A DNA stretch of 64,000 bases from Oxytricha trifallax (taxonomy: Eukaryota; Ciliophora; Spirotrichea; Sporadotrichida; Oxytrichidae), in contig ARYC01017078.1 in assembly GCA_000711775.1 (NCBI GenBank), forward strand, positions 1 to 64,000, written 5' to 3'. A model generated the notes under the pieces. That model ran no database searches. It saw only the letters and a list, made by a program, of their open reading frames with translations, and was not told the origin of the DNA. Of this stretch, positions 25,601 to 36,719 are shown piece by piece. The position numbers and the translations under genes are program-made. The stretch's first letter is position 1, and the number at the start of each line of letters is the position of its first letter.

Positions 25601-27600
25601 ATTAGAATCTCCAGTGCTTGGAGGCTGTTGTTAAAAATTTGAATCTTAGTTCTTTAGAGAATCGTTTGAGTTCATAGTTAATCTTCTGATGCATTTAACT
25701 TAACAATTCATTTTTTTTATTTTGCTTTTTTATTATTCATTTGGGTGTTTATTTATGGTCAAAATATCAATAATTTTATGATTTATGCAAAGAAATGCAT
25801 TTATAAAAAAATTTATCAATTTAATTAGCTAACTTTAAATTAATTAAAAGTAATTTTTTAATATTTTATCAAGACTTATTATATGGTTATTGATTAATTA
25901 TTGAAGAAAATATGAAAATATTTTCTTCAATAATTTAGTGAAATAAAAAAACCAAAATAATTTGTTCATTATTTTAAGAATAAAGTTCAAACTATTTTTA
26001 AGGTATTAATTAATTTAATTTATGCTTAATGTATAAGATAAAAGTAATAAATTAAATTTTATGAAGTTTAAGTCTTGAACAAATAATTATTATATTTTTG
26101 ATGAAATTAAATTCTCAATAGAAATTCTTTAATTTCAAGTATAAAAAAAGGGATTAATTGTTAAAATAATTTATTTCAATTAAAAAACATAATAAAAAAT
26201 TATCGTTTTTAACTCAAATAATGCCAAAGTCCAAATTTATACATTTTAATTTTAAAAAAAACACTTATATCTTTAACTAAAAAACAAAAAAATAGATTCT
26301 TAAATAAAAATAATAATTCTAAACAATTAAATTACGTTGGTTTCTATTTCCTATTTTTAATTAACCCAATTATAAACTTTGATTAAGCATACTCTATTAA
26401 TTAAAAGGGATTTAAGAGCTTTTAATTGTGTTATGGTAAAATAAATTTAATTATAATGATTATCTACTTTAGTCTTGGCTAGATTAATCTGAATGTTCAG
26501 CATTCATTTTTACTCTCATTCCTTTAATAATAAATAAATATTTGTATAAATAAATTAGCTTTATAGATTTTTTATATCAAATTTCTGTATAATTAAAAGG
26601 CAATTCTGTATCTTTAAGTAATTATTATTACTTTTCTCAATTTTCATAGATAAATATAATAAATTAATATATTTATTCGTTTTTTTTTATTTATTTGATT
26701 ATTATAATTTTCAACAATCCAAGTCTCAATAAATATTCTTTTGAGAGAGTGAAAATTATTCTTATAAAATAATTCATAAATAAATGAAAAATACAATTTA
26801 TTTGTTAATATTAAAAGATTAGAGCAAACATTTTAAACTATATTTTTATATAATTGTTAAGATTATTTAATTATAATTATTCTTACGATTGAAATTACAC
26901 ATAATTACTTATTTTAAAATTGAATCAGCATTATTATATATTTAAAATTAAGTCAAGTAAATTATAGAATAATATTATAAAGAGCGCATTTAGAGAAAAA
27001 AATTCATTATTTTTATCTCCTTATCAAATATAATTATTATATTCAAACTTGATTTTATTCAAAAACTCTAGTCTCAAAAAAATTTGAATTTACCTTGACT
27101 TTTATCAATAATATTGCTCTTATTTTGTAGATTTGAGTTACTAATGAAATTAAAAATCGTAATTAATTAACAATAATTAATAAATGTGGTGGCTGGTATA
27201 TTATTTTTTAGCATTCCAAATCAAACAAAATACATTTTGATTAATAGATTGAACAAAATAAATGTATAATTCTCTTCAAATAAAAATAATAAAAATACTT
27301 TTCGTTACAATTATTTCATATTACCACCATTATAACGCCTTTATATAATTTTTAAACATATATAATTTTATTCGTATTTTACTAATACTAAAATTTTAAT
27401 AAAAATAGGAATTATTTATATTAAAAATATAATTTCAATGTTACTGTATATTTATTTTAACTCTCTCTCTTTCTCTTCCTTGAAGTGTAGTAGAAATACG
27501 AAATCATGATAAATAGGTTTATAATAAGAATAAGTACTTTGATTCTTGTAAATCGACTTATTATATTTATGGCTACAATAATCATGATTTATATTTTATG
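25601..27600. other. AT-rich, no gene recognised
   Basis: Extremely AT-rich. No frame with a motif or repeat family member was seen. Confidence 0.4.
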
Positions 27601-27644
27601 ATATATAATAATTTAATAATTCTATTAATAAAACTTGCACAAGA

Positions 27645-28638
27645 ATGAAATCACTCTCAAACCCCTCAATTAAAGATAAAGTTGATCGCTATGTCTTGTT
27701 GTTGAGATATGGAACGACTAAGCCTAGTATAAATGCCTATGTTGATTCACACACTGAAAGACATTTCAAAGGTATTAAGGGTTTCCATAAGATATGTCAG
27801 ACAGGTGTGCTCAAGGTAGAGTGAGCTACCAAGCTAAGCCATGCCAGGCAAGCGAAAACGGAAGTCAAAGTTGCATGCGAAAGAGATTAACTACTTAGTC
27901 AGTGAATAAACATTGGATGAGCAAAAAGGGCTGTCTCTCAATACAAGGGCAAACTTTTCCATAGAAAATTCCCAGAATATAAAATATCCCCTCCTAAATT
28001 CAATATATCTACCAAAGGTTCAAGATCAAATTCAAAGTCATGAGAAGCACATACATTATAAGCAAGTCTAAACAACAAGCTATTTAATAATAACGATAAG
28101 AAAAGTCTGCTCTACTTCTGGACATGGTAGCTCAGAGTAAGAAAATTATATACGTTGACGAGGTTTTCTTTAAACCTTACTAGGTAGAGTAGCATGCATG
28201 GGCTAGGCCACTATAAAACTAAAAAATCTCAAAAGTAGGCTTAAAACTGAAGACTTTCGCTGCCATAGTTGCTATAAGCAGGGAGTCTGGACTGGAGGGT
28301 TATTTTATAAAATAAAAATCTATCAATTCAGCTGACACCTCAGCTATGATTGACAATCTTCACACATAGAATTAATAACAAGATGTTGCAATTTTTTGGG
28401 ACAATCTAACATAGCACCTAGAAAGACTGTCCAGAATAAAATAAAAAGTTACAACTGGATCTGCTTGTTTAACGCCCCATACTCGCCAGAATTCCATTGT
28501 ATAGAGGAAGTCTTCTCCCAATTAAAGAAAAAGTACAAACGACAGATGATATCAAATGGCTTCAAAGTGGGGGACTTAGCATATCAATTTTATAAAATAA
28601 GCAATAGAGAGTGTTTAAACTTAAACAATAAGAAATAA
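27645..28638 (+). pseudogene. TBE-like (IS630/Tc1-class) transposase, broken frames
   Basis: The start MKSLSNPSIKDKVDRYVLLL is followed by a helix-turn-helix-like region and then the catalytic core in pieces: IIYVDEVFF (first Asp), DVAIFWDN (second Asp) and FNAPYSPEFHCIEEVF (Glu), consistent with the DDE triad of the IS630-Tc1-mariner class. The intact TBE transposase at 32691 shows the same landmarks (FIHADEAVF, ILFVDN, FNVPYSPQFNGIELYW). The core is spread over at least three frames, so two or more frame breaks are present. The element's transposase gene is therefore probably dead in this copy. Confidence 0.7.
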
Positions 28639-28862
28639 AATAGATAGGCACTTGAACAAGATGAAATATTATTTATAGAATAATAGCGTAAAAGGCTGAA
28701 CGCAGTTATAACAGCAAAATAATAGTGGTTCATTCCATGGAATCATTTTCGGGTACCTTTTCTGACTGTGTCTCTTGAGTCATGATAGTGTCTCTGAGTT
28801 GGGCACTCACTGCTCTCTTACCCTCGGTATTAGACTTGTAATCGGAAAATGATGCCGATATC

Positions 28863-29489
28863 TCATGGTACTCCCTCTTTTTTTTTCTTTAGTGAGGTCT
28901 TGACTTAAGCTTGAGCATAGAGAGTGCTTTGCCTTTAGACTCTAATTATAAATTATTAAATATAATAAATCTTACTTGAAAAAAAAAATGGCTCTCCTTA
29001 TAGCTATCGATATACTTCATCCTTTATAAGTATTTTTTCTTTTTCTTCCTCCATGGTGTCACTGAGATTTCTTGACCTATTTGCATGTTTTATGAGTGAG
29101 GACAAATAGTTTGTATGAAGGGTGCCCAAGAACCCATTGAAGTACTTTCTATCAGGGAGCACTTGATAGTCTGGATAATAATTCATGAATTTCATGATTT
29201 ATGGATCTTCTTGAATTTGTTTAAAAATGTTCTTTACTGAAAGTTCCTCATAGTATGAAACGTTCAACTAAATAACCTCTCCAGATTTCAAAAGGAGCTT
29301 TTATCCAGCTAAAAAGTCCTTAATGAACCTCATAGTAACATGGTTATCGTTGGGCAAGAAGTACCCCTCTATAAATGTTAATATTAGTATCTTACTGTTA
29401 AATCGCAAAAAATTCAACCAGTCATTCTTTGACCTAAATTTATTTTAAAATTCTCTGATGTCATGACTATGGACGTCTATGCTCTTCAT
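28863..29489 (-). CDS. TBE 22-kDa-type protein homologue, open frame (208 aa)
   Basis: On the minus strand 209 codons run from ATG to TGA without interruption in the ciliate code. The protein aligns with the 22-kDa protein of the complete TBE (33956-34537, minus): FRSKNDWLNFL with FRSKEDLYRYL, then YFLPNDN with LFLPTQE, then LPDRKYFNGFLGTL with LPERNFFFGVLATL. Unlike the TBE gene it needs no intron. The function of this protein is unknown even in TBE. That this frame is open while both flanking genes of the element are broken may be chance or may hint at selection. Confidence 0.7.
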
Positions 29490-29868
29490 GGGCTATATTT
29501 TTTATTATGATTGAATAGTTATAATTAACGAAATCAATTTAATATTCTGTTGTAAATTTTGATTCTTGAGTTAAAATAAATATACTTAGCTGAAATTCAG
29601 GAGCCTTAGCTTTACATGCTGACCAGAAATTACATAGAACTTTACCAACATGAAAGCTATTAATCATAATAAGCATTAGCTTTAAAAATAACTAAAACTT
29701 ATTAATAATATGAAATAAATGTAATTAATATAAGAGGATGCAACTCTTCTATGGCCTCCTGAGTTGTGAATGTAAAAATATATAATATAATCTTATCATT
29801 ATTCAATTTATTAGCGTACATTAATATATAAAGGTTATTTTTTTACTTACTTTTTAAACTCTTGTATA

Positions 29869-29925
29869 GACTTCCTAAGTTTTTACTCACAAAATTTGGC
29901 TTCCTAAGTTTCCACTCATTTTTTT
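29869..29925 (+). repeat. Direct repeat, left copy (TCCTAAGTTT unit twice)
   Basis: The sequence contains TTCCTAAGTTTTTACTCA, then AAATTTGG, then TTCCTAAGTTTCCACTCA. An equivalent pair lies at 30819-30870 in the same orientation. Together they bracket about 0.9 kb that contains foldback F3. Confidence 0.6.
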
Positions 29926-30321
29926 ACCATGCTTAGAGAAGTTCTATATTTACTATAATATAAGTAACGTACAACGTCAATACTTATTCATATAATATTA
30001 GAGAAAATATGCAATAATTATTTAATTTTATCAATAAATTGTGACTTATTTTTTTTAACTTAACTCAAACGAGGAAGCCATAGTGCACTCTACTATATTA
30101 ATTTTACTCTCCCTATAATATAGTTTAAAGATTATAGTTTCAAACCAAATAAATGTAAAATGATAACTGAAAAAATTATTTAAAATAATTATTACTAAGT
30201 TCCCATTTATGCCATGCCTGCTTCTAAATTTATTTTTGTATAAATTCATAGTAAATTTCATAATCATATATTCTTCATAATGATTTAATAATAATTATAA
30301 ACTAAATAAAAATTTATAGTA

Positions 30322-30736
30322 TTGTAGGAATACAATCGAAATTGAGAAATTATAATTAAATAAATCAAAATTAATTCAAATTAGTGGCAGTTAAAGTTGG
30401 CCAATTTGAACGATCTTGGGCTCATTCGATAGAGAATTCAAAATTAGCTGGACTTTATTATTGGCGGTACTATTTTATCGCATCCCTGGAGCGAGATAAC
30501 TTGAGTTTAATGTGAGGGTATAATTTAATGAATTTAGAGGTGTTTAATTAAAGTCAAGTTATCTCGCTCCAGGGATGCGATAAAATAGTACCGCGAATAA
30601 TAAAGTCCAGCTAATTTTGAATTCTCTATCGAATGAGCCCAAGATCGTTTAAATTGGCCAACTTTAACTGCCACTAATTTGAATTAATTTTGATTTATTT
30701 AATTATAATTTCTCAATTTCGATTGTATTCCTACAA
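30322..30736. mobile_element. Foldback element F3 (palindromic, 415 bp)
   Basis: The ends are TTGTAGGAATACAATCG and its exact mirror, flanked by TA. The arms are almost perfect reverse complements and carry the family core: TTGGCC, GATCTTGGGCTCATTCG, GGACTTTATTATTGGCGG, and CGCATCCCTGGAGCGAGATA. The loop is about 40 bp (GTGAGGGTATAATTTAATG...). F3 and F4 have the same length and ends, and form the TTGTAGG subtype. Confidence 0.85.
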
Positions 30737-30818
30737 TATAGTTATTTTTAAAATAAAAATATGTTTTTATAGCATGTTGATAAGATATATGCAAAACCAT
30801 AAACCCTTTTAATAATCC

Positions 30819-30870
30819 TGAGCGTAAGTTTCTACTCAGAAAATTCGACCTCCTAAGTTTCTACTCAAAC
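30819..30870 (+). repeat. Direct repeat, right copy
   Basis: It reads GTAAGTTTCTACTCAGAAAA, then TTCGACC, then TCCTAAGTTTCTACTCA, matching the 29869-29925 copy with a few differences. Confidence 0.6.
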
Positions 30871-31049
30871 CAACATTCAAATCAAAAGAATACTAAAATA
30901 GCTAAAGGATAAATAAAACTTTGAAAAGAAAAACATTTTAGAACCTAAATGCAAAAGAAAATAAAGTCAATGAAGCTAATCAAAAGTGAGAAATATAATT
31001 GCAATAATATTGTGAGACACCAACCACGCATGAAAGCCTAAATTCACTC

Positions 31050-31939
31050 GAAGTTCACCAGTCAAACTATCATAGGGAGGTCCATAGAGTAGCAAGGGAC
31101 AAGATAAAGCTTGAGAAACGTACTTGTCAGTATTGCGGTAAAGTTAAGGGTAGAGCTTATAACTGTAAAAGACATGAAAATATTTGCACTAAATATGAAC
31201 AAAACTAAAGTAATAACTAGGATGAGAAAAGATAGCTCAACTTAAAAATTTCCTGAAGACCCGGCAGTAGAAACGGATGTTATAGATGGGTACAAGCTTA
31301 TAACAATTTAGCAAAAAGTTTATTAAATCAAATACGAAACAGTAACTGATCCTGTCATATTCTAGGGAGATATAAATGATTATAAAATGTGAGAGTTAAT
31401 TGCAAATGACGCTATGGTAAGGTATGGGAAGCTTTATGAAGTATAGTACTCATGGACCTGCATACAGAATAAAATAAGGAGTTCCTTATATTACAATGTC
31501 TGATGAGGAAATTCTAAAGATGCCTATAGAGTTAGTACAAGAAAGGGGAATTCTCATTATGTGGTTTGTAAATCAAAAGAAAGAGGTTACAAGACAGTTT
31601 TTGAAAGTTCATGGCTATGATGAAGTCGAGAAAGGTGAATGGATAAAATTGACAAAAAATAATAAACTACATAAAGGATCTGGCATGTACACAGCCCATA
31701 ATAACGAGAGCTTTCTTATTGGGAAAAAAGGTTACGTCACTGACATGCTCAAGTATCATGTGACTGATAATGTCATCTTTTCTAAAATAGGAAAGCACTC
31801 CGAGAAGCCCAAGGAAATTTATGACTTCATATAGCAAATGCCCACAGATAGACTCAACCTAGAAGTGTTCGCTAGACCTAATAACATCAGACCTAACTTC
31901 ACTTCTTTCGGAAACCAGTTGATAAAAGCAGAGGCTTGA
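31050..31939 (+). pseudogene. C2H2 zinc finger plus MT-A70 adenine methyltransferase (transposon gene)
   Basis: A finger-like segment CQYCGKVKGRAYNCKRHENIC (31129-31191) is followed by a linker (VTDPVIFQGDINDYK) and then the MT-A70 fold. The last 148 codons (31496-31939) are open and read MSDEEILKMPIELVQERGIL, MWFVNQ, HGYDEVEKGEWIKLT, HSEKPKEIYDFI and FARPNNIRPNFTSFGNQL, which follow METTL3/MTA-type proteins segment by segment. Upstream, frame changes occur and at least one in-frame TGA is present near 31388. The catalytic DPPW position reads GPAY in the continuous frame, so activity is doubtful in this copy. The family makes N6-methyladenine in DNA or RNA. The pairing with a DNA-binding finger suggests that the ancestor acted on DNA. 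That is inference. Confidence 0.7.
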
Positions 31940-32557
31940 GTTATGGACATGAAAAATTAGTAGCTTTAGTATAGAATAAATAATTAAATTAATAAGTTTA
32001 AATTATTATATATTATGAATCATACATCTGCCTCTAATTAAAGAGATTTTAATATAGTCATTCATATATTGTATAAAGATAATTTATTTTGGAATAATGG
32101 TTGGTCAGATCTTTCAGCTTCCTATTTAAAAATTATTATTTTATTGTAAATCAGTTTGTATTTTCCCATATCACTTATTAAATCGAAGAAATTGAATGTA
32201 TTTCAAAATTAATGAACATTTTGTTGATTTTGTTGACTTTGAAATTTCCCACAATGACATATTTGCATGCTCCAATACTTGTACCAAACTAAATAATGAA
32301 TTTTTTCTAAATCATTCCGAATAAAGTAAGCATTCCTGCAATCTTTAATATTTATTTATAAATTTCCTCAAATTTTATAAACCAATTGGGTATATTACTT
32401 CAATATTTAAAATTAATTAATATTGTTGACACTTATAAAATACGTATCTAGATTTTGTTATGGTAAGTGGTCTCATTTCCAATAAACTTCAAATATATAT
32501 TTTATAAAAATTTTAATTTAAATAAAATATTTAAAGGTAGGAAGTTTAGTAGATGGC
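31940..32557. other. AT-rich interval before the complete TBE
   Basis: A 71-codon ciliate-code ORF starts at 32015 (MNHTSASNQRDFNIVIH...) without a known domain. No terminal repeat for the TBE-like element was recognised here. Confidence 0.35.
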
Positions 32558-32690
32558 AATCAAAACCCTTTCAGTAGTTTGATTGAGTTTTTGATTGATA
32601 AAAGTAGACTATTAAAGCATACTTTATTAGGGTTTTAATAGGGTTTATATAGGGGTTTAATGTTTAAATATTAGTATTTTAAGTGAGTAA

Positions 32691-33740
32691 ATGAGAGGTT
32701 TGGGGTCAGTTTATGACAGTGAGTATATAGATTTATTGTTTAAGTTGCGTTATGGATGTGATTAATATGGTGATCAACTCAGACCTATTCTTAATTATAC
32801 ATCAATAGCAAGGCTACTTCATAAATCTCCTGCAACTGTGAGGTCTCACTGTCTATTAGCATTGAATTTAAAGAGATAGCAGCTTAATTCTAAGCCTAAA
32901 AGACCTCGAAAATTTTAGCAGCATCATATTGACTATCTTATTAATGATAAGACTCTTAAATACTGGGCTCATTTCTCTCTAGCCTAGAGGGCTGTGATGT
33001 TTCATCGCCAATTTCCTGAGCTTCACATATCTGCATAATCGATAGCTAACATATATAAAAATAACGGAATATCTTACAAGACAGTCAATCGCATTAAGAG
33101 AGTGATTGACTTTAATGTTCCATTTTATAAGGATAATTTAAATTATATATTCGATTAAATGCAGAGGTCTTAAGAGCATAATATAAAGTTCATACACGCT
33201 GATGAGGCTGTATTTACATTCAATACCTTTATATCAAGGTCTTGGTACAAGAGGTATAGTAATATAGAAGTTTATGACTAAAAGGTTAAGGTGTAAACTC
33301 ATGCTATTCTTGGTGGAATAAGTGAAGATAGTGGCCTCGAGACTTATGTTATTCACCCTCGTTCTATAAAGACTGAATAATATATTAAGTTCTTGCAATA
33401 ACTCAGAGATAAGTACGCCGACTAAGAGATTATTCTGTTTGTAGATAACTTATCTGTCCATAAAACTAAAGACACAAGGAAGGAATATGAAAGGCTAAAC
33501 ATAACACCTGTATTTAATGTTCCCTACAGTCCTCAGTTCAATGGTATTGAATTATATTGGGGGTTATTGAAAGGCCACTACAAGAAACTCCTACTCTATC
33601 ACTTGATGCACGACTTAAAGATAGATACAGTAGATTTTATTAAGAGTGCTGCTAAGAGAGTCAGCGATGATAAAGCTAAAGTATGCGCAAGAGAAGGGAG
33701 ATTTTGTGTTTATAAATAAGTTTTAGATTTAAACGAATGA
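32691..33740 (+). CDS. TBE 42-kDa transposase
   Basis: 350 codons run from ATG to TGA (349 aa, about 42 kDa) with TAA and TAG as Gln. The N-terminal region has a helix-turn-helix-like part (TSIARLLHKSPATVRSHCL). The DDE triad of the IS630-Tc1-mariner class is visible at FIHADEAVF, ILFVDNLSVH and PQFNGIELYWGLLK. The length matches the known TBE 42-kDa gene and no interruption is seen. It starts 130 bp inside the left tip and lies end-to-end with the oppositely transcribed 22-kDa gene. Confidence 0.93.
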
Positions 33741-33955
33741 ATAAGTTCACATATTAAATTTTCCCGTAAAGGGATTTGGCTTCTCTTTCTTTTCTTCCTC
33801 TTAAGGCTTGCTTGGGCCCATGTTTCTTCTCTTAGTGCCAGCCCCTGCATCTATGTTCATCTCTTCTGGCTTTTATAAATCTTTGAAGAGTCTCTTACTC
33901 AATTCATGCTTTACTTGAGACTTTCTCTCTCTGTTTAATTTGCTGCGCTCTTTCA

Positions 33956-34537
33956 TCAAGTATATAGCAGTGCCAGGTTTTTCTATAAAGTTAGAAGACT
34001 AAGCTTACTAGAGATGAATGGATGCTTTTATAGTTCCTATAGCCAGGTGTCGCTGATTTTAATTCCCTGCTTCTCTTTTTCTTCAGGAGAGATGCTATAG
34101 CGTTTCTTGTGAGCTTCTTAAATTACTTCATTTAAGTACTCAGGTTTCAGAGTTGCAAGGACACCAAAGAAGAAGTTTCTCTCTGGCAACTTATTAGAGA
34201 GTTGCAGCTTTGATGGAAGGTAGAGAGCAACATCTGGATCACTCATAGCATCATCATAGAGGTTTGTTACTGAAATTTCAGGGTAGTTAGGTATCTCGAT
34301 CATTCTGATTTCATTAGACTTAAAAGCTTTTTTCTCTTCACTTAACAATGCTTTTAAGAATGATATTTTTGTTCCCTCCTGTGTTGGCAAGAACAATCCA
34401 ACTATGGTTAATAAGTTAGTTATAAGTGAAAACTTACCTTGCTATACCAAGTATCTGTAAAGATCTTCTTTACTTCTGAATTTTCCTATTAAATCTTGAG
34501 ATTAAATTCTCTTCATTGCATCATTCATAGACTCCAT
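33956..34537 (-). CDS. TBE 22-kDa protein, one intron
   Basis: On the minus strand ATG at 34537 opens MESMNDAMKRIQSQDLIGKF. A 36-nt GTAAGT...ATAG intron (34402-34437) is followed by LFLPTQEGTKISFLK and the stop TGA at 33956-33958. Spliced, it gives 182 codons, about 21-22 kDa, as expected for the TBE gene. Landmarks are IEIPNYPEISVTNLYDD and LPERNFFFGVLATL. The function is unknown. A clear homologue lies in the TBE-like element at 28863-29489. Confidence 0.85.
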
Positions 34538-34559
34538 CTTGCTTCCAGTTTCTATAAAT

Positions 34560-35050
34560 GTTAATAAAATTTAAAATTATGGATATCCATTCTAAACTTA
34601 CTAAAATTTTACTAGTAAATAGGGAGATCCACTTGGAGGTCAACCTGAATCAAATAAATAGATAAAGATGGAGGAACTTTCTCCAAGTTTCAAAGTTTGA
34701 CTTCCATTTTTATCAAACTTTCTCCATTAAATTGCTCCTAATAATAATTAATTTAATTAGGTGGTGCTCCTAATTTATATAAAACTTAATTAGGAGGTTA
34801 AATTAAAGTTCAAAACCGTATTAGGTGGTGCATTAAAAAAATTAAATTTTAAAACTTCCCCTCCTAAATTTACGAGAACATATTTAGGAGCACCACCTAA
34901 CTCCCCAAAACACATTTAGGTGCATTTTAATTTATAAAATGGATGAAATAATATATAAATTATCTCAAAATTTTAGAAATATAAAACTAATGTCTCTCAC
35001 TCTGTTCCCATTAAACCTCTCTAAATCTTTGAGGATATGCTCTTACTTGT
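34560..35050. repeat. TBE internal spacer with short palindromes
   Basis: Non-coding stretch between the divergent 22-kDa and 57-kDa genes. The motif TTAGGTGGTGCTCCTAA occurs near 34760 and its mirror TTAGGAGCACCACCTAA near 34890, with AGGTGGTGC again near 34823. The symmetry and position suggest a shared promoter or regulatory region (inference). Confidence 0.5.
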
Positions 35051-35102
35051 ATATAAAGGTAGAATTTAAACAGCTTATATAATTATTAATAGTATTTATA
35101 AA

Positions 35103-36551
35103 ATGAGCGGCAACTTACTAAGAAAAGCGGCATTACTTGGCATTAGCCAGCAAAAACTTTCCTTCATGAATCAAAAGAAAATTGAGACTTGTGATGCATT
35201 TACCTAGTACGAACCTGAAATTCTCTAACCTTAGGTCTCAGACTTTGAATAACAATTCAGTTGTTAAATAGAAATGCAGAGCTAAGAAATTCAATGCGAA
35301 GTTCCAATAAAAATGGTTGAAGAGGAGGAAGAGAAAAAAGAAATTAAAGCATTACATTTATGTGAAGAGTGTGAGAAGAACTTCACTTATAAATCTGCTC
35401 TTAAGCGTCATATCTTAGAGTAGCATTCTAACAAGCCAAAGCTCTATCTTAAGCATGATAAGATAGATGGAAAATATTTTTGCCCTTATTGCAATAAGCA
35501 ATATAACCATTCAAGGGATTTAAAAGTTCACCTATAAAACCATCATGGCAAGAAGTTTGAAGTCATAGATCCTGAGACTGGTGAGGTCTTCCTTCAAAAA
35601 AGAAAGCCAAGAGACCCTTTAGAATCCTTGGAACAAAGAGTTAAGAAAGAAAATAAGCTTATTAAAGCAGTGAGAAACCTCCCAGCTTCTGAGATAGTGA
35701 AAATCACTCTGAAGATACAAGCACTAAAGCTTCCAATTTTAAATGTAATTGACCTTAAAGAATGTAAGGAAAGTTATCTTATACTTGAGGACAAGTTTGA
35801 GAAAAAGGTCATAACTGATAAGCAGTTCGCATACAAGATTTATCCATTCAACTACTTTAAATGCGATGACAAGTATCAAATGGAATTTGTCAATGAGTAC
35901 TAAGCTCTTACTAAAGCAAGGGATAGACAGTGCAGATTTATAATTAAGCTCGATGCAATACTGCTTGCTCAAGATCATGTTGCTTTTCGCCTACCTCTAT
36001 ATTAAATGACATTAAGAGACTACATTTAAGATTAAAGGATTCCAAAATAGCCACCTCTTATTCTTACAAATGTTTGCAAAGGCATAGAAGAGTTGTACAC
36101 TTTAGGATATGTTCATAAAGACTTGAAGCCTGAGAATATAATGCTTGACTTTTCACCTCTCAGAGTAGTAATAATTGATTTCAATAGATCATAAAGAGTT
36201 GAAGCTTCAGGACTTGGCAACGTTTATGGTACTCCTGGATACTTCCCAGAAAGGGAGGACTGGAGAGATGGTGATATTAAGTGGGATGTATGGGCTCTAG
36301 CAGCAATTATTGCTGAATGCGATATGCCAAGAAATGATTACTATAGCTGTAAGAGAGAGAAAGATTCAAAGCAGAGAATACAGCAATATCTAGACTAGAA
36401 TAAGATAAAAGGTAAAATGAAAGATATGGCTGAGCAGATTATCTTAAGACCAAACCACAGAGCAGAGCAAACAATAGACTAAATGATCAACTGGATAGGA
36501 GATATCAAATTTAGAAAATTAGCACATGATGCCAAGGTATTGTTTGAGTGA
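35103..36551 (+). CDS. TBE 57-kDa zinc-finger and kinase-like protein
   Basis: 483 codons (482 aa, about 57 kDa) start MSGNLLRKAALLGISQQKLS. Two C2H2 fingers are visible: CEECEKNFTYKSALKRH (35374-) and CPYCNKQYNHSRDLKVH (35482-). The C-terminal part is kinase-like: LGYVHKDLKPEN as catalytic loop, VVIIDFN in place of DFG, GTPGYFPERED as activation-segment end, and WDVWALAAI. A canonical glycine loop is not obvious. The gene is intact here, and remnants occur in copies A, B and C. In the TBE-like element at 27.6 kb the same slot is filled by a zinc finger plus MT-A70 protein. Confidence 0.92.
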
Positions 36552-36719
36552 ATAGTAAAAATAAAACCCCTCTAATACACACTACTATACATTACATTTA
36601 AACATTAAACCCCTACATAAACCCTATTAAAACCCTAATAAAGTATGCACTAATAGTCTACTTTTATCAATCAAAAACTCAATCAAACTCCTGAAAGGGT
36701 TTTGGGGTTTTGAATGTGG

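Larger units (their letters stand above)
27645..31939 (+). mobile_element. TBE-like transposon with an MT-A70 methyltransferase gene
   Basis: Three genes stand in the same order and orientation as in TBE: a DDE transposase on plus, a 22-kDa-type gene on minus, and a zinc-finger gene on plus. In this element the zinc-finger gene continues into an MT-A70 adenine-methyltransferase domain rather than a kinase. The transposase and third gene are frame-broken; the middle gene is open. The spacer between the second and third genes is enlarged by foldback F3 and by a pair of direct repeats. The limits given are gene limits, because I could not find the terminal inverted repeats. By analogy with TBE they should lie about 100-200 bp outside. 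Confidence 0.7.
32561..36712 (+). mobile_element. Complete TBE transposon (copy D), 4152 bp
   Basis: The element is flanked by AAT on both sides (32558-32560 and 36713-36715), the ANT target duplication of TBEs. The inverted ends run from CAAAACCCTTTCAG on the left and from CAAAACCCCAAAACCC (read inward) on the right, then match for about 100 bp. The left tip has lost one telomere repeat unit. All three known TBE genes are present and open: transposase (plus), 22-kDa protein (minus) and zinc finger plus kinase (plus). TBEs are germline-limited and are removed during macronuclear development; their transposases are established to take part in that process in Oxytricha. It stands directly against the tetraspanin coding segment. 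Confidence 0.93.
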
